Made by a program: the position numbers and the translations under genes. The notes beneath the pieces are model-generated. The model was not told where the DNA came from, did no database searches, and saw nothing but the letters and a program-made list of their open reading frames with translations. Of a stretch of DNA of 10,736 nucleotides, positions 5,992 through 10,736 are shown one piece after another. The DNA is from PGYU01 sp964637845 (lineage in GTDB: Bacteria > Bacteroidota > Ignavibacteria > Kapaibacteriales > UBA2268): positions 1 through 10,736 of the forward strand of contig CAZWXI010000092.1 of NCBI GenBank assembly GCA_964637845.1, in the 5' to 3' direction. The number at the start of each line of letters is the position of its first letter. Within the stretch, counting starts at the first letter, position 1.

Positions 5992-6945
5992 ATGTCAAGA
6001 ACAAAATATATTATAGCGATATTGATTATGATAACTGTTACTGAGAGTTATTCAATTGATTCACCGTTCAGTTTTTTAAGATATGTTTCAGGCGCAAGAG
6101 CTTCTGGATTGTCCGGTTCGTTCATGGCAGTAGAAAACGACCCTTCGGCATTATATTTTAATCCTGCGACAATACGTACTGTTGATGAAAAACCACTTTC
6201 GATAACTTTTTTAAAGCATGTCTTGGATATTAATTCCGGAAATTTAAGCTACACTCATCATACCAAAGAAAACGGTTCAATTGCCGTATCAATAGGATAT
6301 ACGAGTTATGGCTCATTTGATTATGCCGATAAACTGGGTAATCGTGATGGCAGAACTTTTGGAGCAAGTGACTTCTTATTTGGTGCCACATATTCAAATG
6401 AATTAGATAAAAATTTTTATTATGGCGTTACCGCAAAATTTATTTACACGGGTATTGAGGAAGTGAGTACAACTGCAGTTGCATTGGACGCAGGTTTGCT
6501 TTATATGTTAGCGGACGGCAGAACCAATCTTGCAATGTCAGTCTTACATGTCGGCTCACAAATTACAAAAATCGGTAATCACTCTGAGTCTTTGCCTTTG
6601 GATTTCCGACTTGGATTCAACCATCAATTACAAGGACTTCCTATACTGTTTAATTTATCTCTACATCATTTAGCAGATGACGCAGACGGTTTTTTTGACA
6701 GATTTAAAAGATTTAATGTTGGTGCTGAAATCAGTATTGGCGAACACATTCAAGTACGTTTGGGTTATGACAACGAAGCACGCTCTTTGACGTCTGCCGA
6801 AATTGACAAAGGTTTAACAGGCTTTTCAGGCGGTATCGGTGTAAAAACAGACCTTTTAAATTTCGATTATGGCTTTACACGTTACGGCTCGTCGGTTAAT
6901 TTACATAGATTTAGCATAAGACTTGGTGTTCAACAACTATTCTAG
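5992..6945 (+). CDS. PorV/PorQ-family outer-membrane protein, probably PorQ of the type IX secretion system
   Basis: This 317-aa protein has a signal peptide (1-22, core IIAILIMITV) followed by the segment FSFLRYVSGARASGLSGSFMAVENDPSALYFNPA. That opening (..GARA.GLGG...A...D..A...NPA..) characterises the PorV/PorQ/UPF0164 beta-barrel group of the FCB phyla. The rest is alternating-residue beta strands with glycine- and aromatic-rich turns, ending in SVNLHRFSIRLGVQQLF, an aromatic terminus typical of outer-membrane barrels. In T9SS, PorV shuttles cargo and PorQ works with PorU and PorZ to process sorting domains and attach cargo at the surface. The length, and the GGIGVKTDLLNFDYGFTRYGS near the end, favour PorQ over PorV, but family assignment at this level is by eye. 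It has the T9SS cargo at 1753 as a plausible client. The next gene starts 8 nt later. Confidence 0.8.
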   Translation: MSRTKYIIAILIMITVTESYSIDSPFSFLRYVSGARASGLSGSFMAVENDPSALYFNPATIRTVDEKPLSITFLKHVLDINSGNLSYTHHTKENGSIAVSIGYTSYGSFDYADKLGNRDGRTFGASDFLFGATYSNELDKNFYYGVTAKFIYTGIEEVSTTAVALDAGLLYMLADGRTNLAMSVLHVGSQITKIGNHSESLPLDFRLGFNHQLQGLPILFNLSLHHLADDADGFFDRFKRFNVGAEISIGEHIQVRLGYDNEARSLTSAEIDKGLTGFSGGIGVKTDLLNFDYGFTRYGSSVNLHRFSIRLGVQQLF

Positions 6946-6953
6946 GCAGAACT

Positions 6954-7361
6954 ATGCTTAATTTTCAAAAATTCGCAGCTATAGCAATAATTGTGTTGTG
7001 TATGGCATCTTTTGGAGTTTATCCTCAAAATGATAAAAAACCTGTAACAATAAGACCTTTCGTGAATGCGGGTGATATGCTATTTGGTTATAACCAAATA
7101 GATGATATTCAAATAAGCGGTTCGGAGGTGAACGCATTACTCGAAGTGAAAACGGCACTAAAACCCGTCATTGATGAAATTGTTTCTAAAAATGTTACTG
7201 ATAATACGCCGATAAAATTTGAAGTCCAACTGATAGTGGCTAATAATTTTGTAGCTTTTCTTGAACGCTCAAAACTCAAAGCATCTGATGCTCCTAAATA
7301 TAAAAGGCTTGTTGATGCTTTCAGACTGGCGGCTCAAGAAGCGATATCTCAACAAAAATAA
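6954..7361 (+). CDS. Small exported protein of unknown function
   Basis: I do not recognise this 135-aa protein. It starts with a clear signal peptide (1-25, core FAAIAIIVLCMASFGVY, cleavage near YPQ-ND). C16 lies inside the hydrophobic core and no convincing lipobox follows. The mature part of about 110 residues has no further cysteine and no membrane helix. It appears mixed alpha/beta: IRPFVNAGDMLFGYNQIDDIQISGSEV, then a helix (LLEVKTALKPVIDEIVSK), a strand KFEVQLIVANNFVAFLE, and a lysine/alanine-rich C-terminal helix. It is therefore likely a soluble periplasmic or outer-membrane-associated protein. It sits 8 nt after the PorQ-like gene and 16 nt before lplA, in the same row. A role with the PorQ-like barrel is possible from position alone. 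Confidence 0.82.
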   Translation: MLNFQKFAAIAIIVLCMASFGVYPQNDKKPVTIRPFVNAGDMLFGYNQIDDIQISGSEVNALLEVKTALKPVIDEIVSKNVTDNTPIKFEVQLIVANNFVAFLERSKLKASDAPKYKRLVDAFRLAAQEAISQQK

Positions 7362-7377
7362 ATCGTACAAATAATCT

Positions 7378-8358
7378 ATGCTTTGTATTCTAAACACATC
7401 TACTGAACCATATTTTAATATGGCAACCGAGGAATATTTATTTAAGAATTTTCAAGATGAAATTTTCATGCTTTGGCGCAATGATAATGCTATTGTTGTC
7501 GGCAAGCATCAAAACACATTATCTGAAATCAATATTGATTACGTCCGAAACAAGAATATCAAGGTAGTAAGAAGATTATCGGGCGGCGGAGCTGTATTTC
7601 ATGATTTAGGAAATCTCAACTTTACATTCATAGTCAATGCTCATGACAGCAACAAGGTTGATTTTAAGAGATATACCTTGCCAATAATACAAGTGCTGCA
7701 AAAACTTGGAGTTGATGCTAAATTCGAAGGAAGGAATGACTTGACGATTGAGGGTAAAAAGATTTCCGGTAATGCTGTCCATGTTATTCGAAATAGAGTC
7801 CTACAGCACGGCACGCTGTTGTTCAAGTCTGTTATTCCCGATTTAACCGAAGCGCTGAGGGTTAATTCATTAAAATTTCAAGATAAAGCGGTAAAATCTG
7901 TTCGTTCAAGGGTCACGAATATCACCGAACACTTAAAAGAACCAATAGAACTCGATAGATTTAGTCAAATGCTCATGAAACATGTATCTGAAATGTACCC
8001 TGATACCCAAGTTTATGAACTAACTCCATTCGACAAACTAGAAATTCAAAAATTGGCTAACGAAAAATACTCAACTTGGGAATGGAATTTCGGATATCAT
8101 TCGCAGTATAATTTCAAAAAGCTCGTGAGAACATCGGCGGGAAATATTGAAGTTAATTTAAATGTCGAAAATGGTTTTATCAAACAATGTAAAATTTACG
8201 GAGATTATTTTAATATCAATGAAACTTCCGAATTCGAAAACAGACTCATCGATATCAAACATGATTATACATCACTTTCAGATTTAATTGATCAAACTAA
8301 TATTGGAGATTATTTTAAAGATATTACCAAAGCGGAACTTCTGAGTTGCTTTTTCTAA
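7378..8358 (+). CDS. lplA: Lipoate-protein ligase A
   Basis: This 326-aa cytoplasmic enzyme activates free lipoate with ATP and transfers it to lysines on 2-oxoacid dehydrogenase E2 subunits and glycine-cleavage H protein. The catalytic domain carries NMATEEYLF (14-22), VVGKHQNTLSEIN (40-52), RRLSGGGAVFHDLGNLNFTF (65-84) and GRNDLTIEGKKISGNA (118-133). The conserved catalytic lysine is at about 128, followed by QHGTLLF (143-149). Residues from about 245 on (SQYNF..VRTSAGNIEVNLNVENG..) form the C-terminal accessory domain found in full-length LplA. The enzyme is thus the self-sufficient type rather than a short ligase needing a partner. The start at 7378 gives the usual MLCILNTSTEPYFN beginning. 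It ends the tight gene row. The cell likely salvages lipoate; whether it also makes it cannot be told here. Confidence 0.95.
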   Translation: MLCILNTSTEPYFNMATEEYLFKNFQDEIFMLWRNDNAIVVGKHQNTLSEINIDYVRNKNIKVVRRLSGGGAVFHDLGNLNFTFIVNAHDSNKVDFKRYTLPIIQVLQKLGVDAKFEGRNDLTIEGKKISGNAVHVIRNRVLQHGTLLFKSVIPDLTEALRVNSLKFQDKAVKSVRSRVTNITEHLKEPIELDRFSQMLMKHVSEMYPDTQVYELTPFDKLEIQKLANEKYSTWEWNFGYHSQYNFKKLVRTSAGNIEVNLNVENGFIKQCKIYGDYFNINETSEFENRLIDIKHDYTSLSDLIDQTNIGDYFKDITKAELLSCFF

Positions 8359-8458
8359 TTTTTGATATTCAGAGAACTTTTCCACACGACTTATAAATTA
8401 ATCAAATCTTCGTCGTATATTAAAATTTATTTGTAATTTTTAATTAGAGAAAAAATTT
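8359..8458 (+). promoter_or_regulatory. 100-nt spacer upstream of glnN
   Basis: This very AT-rich spacer has no clear terminator for lplA and no complete Bacteroidota promoter. TTTATTTG at 8426-8433 is one mismatch from TAnnTTTG but lacks a TTG at the right distance upstream. A 5-bp inverted repeat ACGAC/GTCGT (8386-8390 and 8412-8416) has a 21-nt loop and is too weak to call. Only a weak GAGA ribosome site (8448-8451) precedes the ATG. glnN may have its own promoter here or be read through from the row upstream. Confidence 0.3.
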
Positions 8459-10648
8459 ATGACATTAAGACTAAGTAGCTTGCAAAATATCGCAGCAAAA
8501 AAAAGCTACGATACCTCCTACTTAAAACCAATGGATAAACCAGTCTCGGAATATTTCAATCAGTTTGTATTCGGTCCGGAAGCAAAAAAGAAATATTTAC
8601 CGATAGAAATTTATGAAAAGTTCGAATATTGTTTGGAAAATGATATTCCGATTGATGCCGAAACAGCCGATTTGATTGCAATAGGACTCAAAAATTGGGC
8701 AATTGACCATGGAGTAACTCATTATACTCATTGGTTTCAACCATTGACAGGCAAGACCTCCGAAAAACATGATACTTTCTTTAAATTTGATAAAAACTGG
8801 CGAGCCATCGAAAAATTATCAGGTAACGAATTAATTGTTCAAGAACCAGATGGTTCAAGCTTTCCATCCGGGGGACTGAGAAGCACTCATAATGCTCGAA
8901 GCTATACAATTTGGGATCCAAAGTCGCCGATATTCATTAGACGTAATAAATTAGGTAAAACGCTCTGCGTGCCCGCTATCTTAGTTTCCTATACTGGCGA
9001 GTCGCTCGATATGAAATCACCCCTTTTAAAATCAATGAAATTATTGAATAATGTGGCTGTCAGTGTTTGCAAATATTTTGATGAAAAAGTAACTAGAGTC
9101 ACGCCAACTCTCGGCTGGGAGCAGGAATATTTTGTTGTTGATGAATCATTATTCAATGCACGTCCGGACTTGATACTCTGTGGAAGGACTCTTTACGGCA
9201 ACGCATCTGCTCGAGGACAACAGCTTGAAGACCATTATTTTGCATCAATCCCGGAAAGGGTTTATAATTTCATAATTGACTTTGAGCAAGAGGCTCTTCG
9301 TTTGGGTATTCCAATTAAAACGCGCCATAATGAGGTTGCACCGAATCAATTCGAATGTGCTCCTCACTTCGAATATGCCAATATTGCCGCGGACCATAAC
9401 CTCCTATTGATGGATAAAATTGACCGCGTCGCAAAGAGACATGGTTTGAGAGTATTAATGCACGAAAAACCATTTAACGGGCTGAACGGCTCAGGTAAGC
9501 ATAATAACTGGTCTATGGCAACGAATACAGGTAGAAATCTATTGGAACCAGGTGATAATCCTATAGAGAATTTGATGTTTATGACCTTTTTTGTAAACAC
9601 GATTTATGCTGTTTATAAACATGCTGACTTATTGCGTGCAAGTATAGCGAATACGGGCAACGAACATAGATTAGGAGCAAATGAAGCACCTCCCGCAATT
9701 ATATCCGTTTTTGTCGGCGATAATATGCAACGTGCTTTAAATGCTTTTAAATTGGGACAAAATTATTCGGAAACGGACCCATATATAAATAGTGGTTTAG
9801 AGCATCTATTGGTACCATTCCATAAGCTACACACAACAGATAGAAATCGTACATCTCCATTTCCATTTACGGGTAATAAATTCGAATTTAGAGCTGTCGG
9901 TTCATCCGTTAATGTGTCTAACCCAATGACAATATTGAATTTGATCGTTGCTGATACTTTGTTTGATTTTAAAAATAAGGTAGATGAATTAATCAGTACC
10001 GGTAATTCAAAAGAGCAAGCTATTAGGAATGTATTAATAAATATGTTGGATGAATCCGAAAATATTATTTTTAATGGTGATAATTATAGCAGCGAATGGG
10101 TTGAAGAAGCCGAGAGACGAGGACTACCAAATCTCAAAACCACACCACAAGCACTAGGTGTAATGATTACAGATGCAAATATTGAATTTTTGACAAAAAG
10201 TGGCGTATTTACAAAAGATGAGATAGTTTCGCGATATAGAGTCGCGTTATTGGAATATATCCATAAGTTGGAAATTGAAGCCGTACTTGTTGATGAAATT
10301 GCTCAAACGATAATAATTCCATCTGTCGTCGCATATCAAAATGAATTAATTAAAAATGTTACTGGATTAAAAGAATTGGGTTTGCAAACAGAAGCCGAAA
10401 CTCACAAAAATCAATTAATTAAAATTTCCAATCATTTAGAAGGAATGATTAAGCATCTGGATTCACTCGATCATGAGAGGAAAAATGCTTCTAAAATTTT
10501 TAATGAAAACGAAAAGGCTGAATATTTCAGTACAAAAGTGAAGCCATTGTTTGATGCAATTCGTTTTCATGCAGATAAATTAGAATTAATGGTGGATGAT
10601 AAATTTTGGCAGTTGCCTAAATATAGAGAATTATTGTTTTTACATTAA
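8459..10648 (+). CDS. glnN: Type III glutamine synthetase (GlnN)
   Basis: This 729-aa protein makes glutamine from glutamate, ammonia and ATP in the cytoplasm and is a main entry for nitrogen. The length (type I is about 450-470 aa, type III about 700-730) and the N-terminal FGPEAKKKYLP (38-48) followed by HYTHWFQPLTGKTSEKHDTF identify type III. Active-site segments are GWEQEYFVVD (219-228), RHNEVAPNQFE (289-299), GLNGSGKHNNWSM (341-353) and EFRAVGSSVNVSNPM near 487-501. The C-terminal third is largely helical with heptad-like charge patterns, as expected for the type III C-terminal domain of the double-ring dodecamer. The type I adenylylation-loop tyrosine context is absent, so regulation is not expected to be by GlnE. 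No glnB or amt is nearby. Complete, no anomalies. Confidence 0.97.
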   Translation: MTLRLSSLQNIAAKKSYDTSYLKPMDKPVSEYFNQFVFGPEAKKKYLPIEIYEKFEYCLENDIPIDAETADLIAIGLKNWAIDHGVTHYTHWFQPLTGKTSEKHDTFFKFDKNWRAIEKLSGNELIVQEPDGSSFPSGGLRSTHNARSYTIWDPKSPIFIRRNKLGKTLCVPAILVSYTGESLDMKSPLLKSMKLLNNVAVSVCKYFDEKVTRVTPTLGWEQEYFVVDESLFNARPDLILCGRTLYGNASARGQQLEDHYFASIPERVYNFIIDFEQEALRLGIPIKTRHNEVAPNQFECAPHFEYANIAADHNLLLMDKIDRVAKRHGLRVLMHEKPFNGLNGSGKHNNWSMATNTGRNLLEPGDNPIENLMFMTFFVNTIYAVYKHADLLRASIANTGNEHRLGANEAPPAIISVFVGDNMQRALNAFKLGQNYSETDPYINSGLEHLLVPFHKLHTTDRNRTSPFPFTGNKFEFRAVGSSVNVSNPMTILNLIVADTLFDFKNKVDELISTGNSKEQAIRNVLINMLDESENIIFNGDNYSSEWVEEAERRGLPNLKTTPQALGVMITDANIEFLTKSGVFTKDEIVSRYRVALLEYIHKLEIEAVLVDEIAQTIIIPSVVAYQNELIKNVTGLKELGLQTEAETHKNQLIKISNHLEGMIKHLDSLDHERKNASKIFNENEKAEYFSTKVKPLFDAIRFHADKLELMVDDKFWQLPKYRELLFLH

Positions 10649-10653
10649 GTAAA

Positions 10654-10675
10654 AAGGGTGGCACAAGCCACCCTT
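10654..10675. terminator. Hairpin terminator between convergent genes
   Basis: A perfect 9-bp stem, AAGGGTGGC (10654-10662) with GCCACCCTT (10667-10675), closes an ACAA tetraloop. Three more A (10651-10653) precede it, so on the minus strand the stem is followed by a run of five T. It therefore best serves the gene arriving from the right. On the plus strand only TT then CC follows, so it may act as a weaker bidirectional stop for glnN, whose stop codon is 5 nt away. Confidence 0.85.
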
Positions 10676-10677
10676 CC

Positions 10678-10736
10678 TCACTTCATTATCACAACCTGCT
10701 TACTGAGTTTGGTCCACTGGGTGATGAGTTGTACGG
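10678..10736 (-). CDS. 3' end of a convergent gene, C-terminus of a probable T9SS cargo protein (partial)
   Basis: Only the last 18 whole codons and the stop (TGA, 10680-10678) are inside the window; the gene enters from the right edge. They read VQLITQWTKLSKQVVIMK. This matches the closing strand of type A T9SS sorting domains, which usually end in a hydrophobic strand, a turn with Lys/Ser, then KxVVxxK or similar. The position of the terminator 3 nt downstream of the stop on this strand supports a real gene end. With so few residues the assignment rests on pattern alone; nothing can be said of the protein's function. Confidence 0.6.
   Translation of the reverse strand, partial: VQLITQWTKLSKQVVIMK

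Noticed and set aside
8386..8416. ACGAC/GTCGT inverted repeat upstream of glnN as an operator or riboswitch stem
   Set aside because: The stem is only 5 bp with a 21-nt loop in AT-rich DNA, and there is no further paired structure or known motif.

Overview
The window is AT-rich and reads as the chromosome of a free-standing member of the Bacteroidota/Chlorobiota (FCB) group, possibly a Kapabacteria- or Ignavibacteria-like lineage. The main pointers are two C-terminal sorting domains of the type IX secretion system (T9SS), a PorV/PorQ-family outer-membrane protein, a type III glutamine synthetase (GlnN), and a promoter-like sequence matching the Bacteroidota consensus (TTG ... TAnnTTTG). The lineage is inferred from gene content only. 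I see no phage, transposase, CRISPR, rRNA or tRNA signal.

Layout. (1) Positions 1-1205, minus strand: exodeoxyribonuclease III (xth), then 17 nt downstream a membrane-anchored haem-binding-domain protein with a CxxCH motif that runs off the left edge. The haem gene has no stop codon in the window, so it is easy to miss. (2) Positions 1206-1326: a divergent intergenic region with a 10-A run and a 16-T run. (3) Positions 1327-3018, plus strand: a two-gene cassette of secreted proteins. The first is a 136-aa cysteine-rich exported protein of unknown function, and the second is a 421-aa T9SS cargo protein with a C-terminal sorting domain. It ends at a clear hairpin-plus-T terminator. (4) Positions 3257-8358, plus strand: a tight gene row of Nudix hydrolase, ParA, ParB, YbgC-like thioesterase, PorQ-like protein, a small exported unknown and lipoate-protein ligase. 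Spacings run from a 4-nt overlap to 39 nt. A Bacteroidota-type promoter lies about 30 nt before the Nudix start. (5) Positions 8459-10648: glnN, after a 100-nt gap. (6) Positions 10654-10736: a strong hairpin between glnN and the 3' end of a convergent minus-strand gene whose last codons look like another T9SS sorting domain.

How they fit together: most of the window is housekeeping (DNA repair, chromosome partitioning, lipoylation, nitrogen assimilation). It is interleaved with T9SS cargo and machinery. The least explained part is the cysteine-rich protein/T9SS-cargo pair with the long homopolymer tract in its leader. The small exported protein between the PorQ-like gene and lplA is the second unknown.
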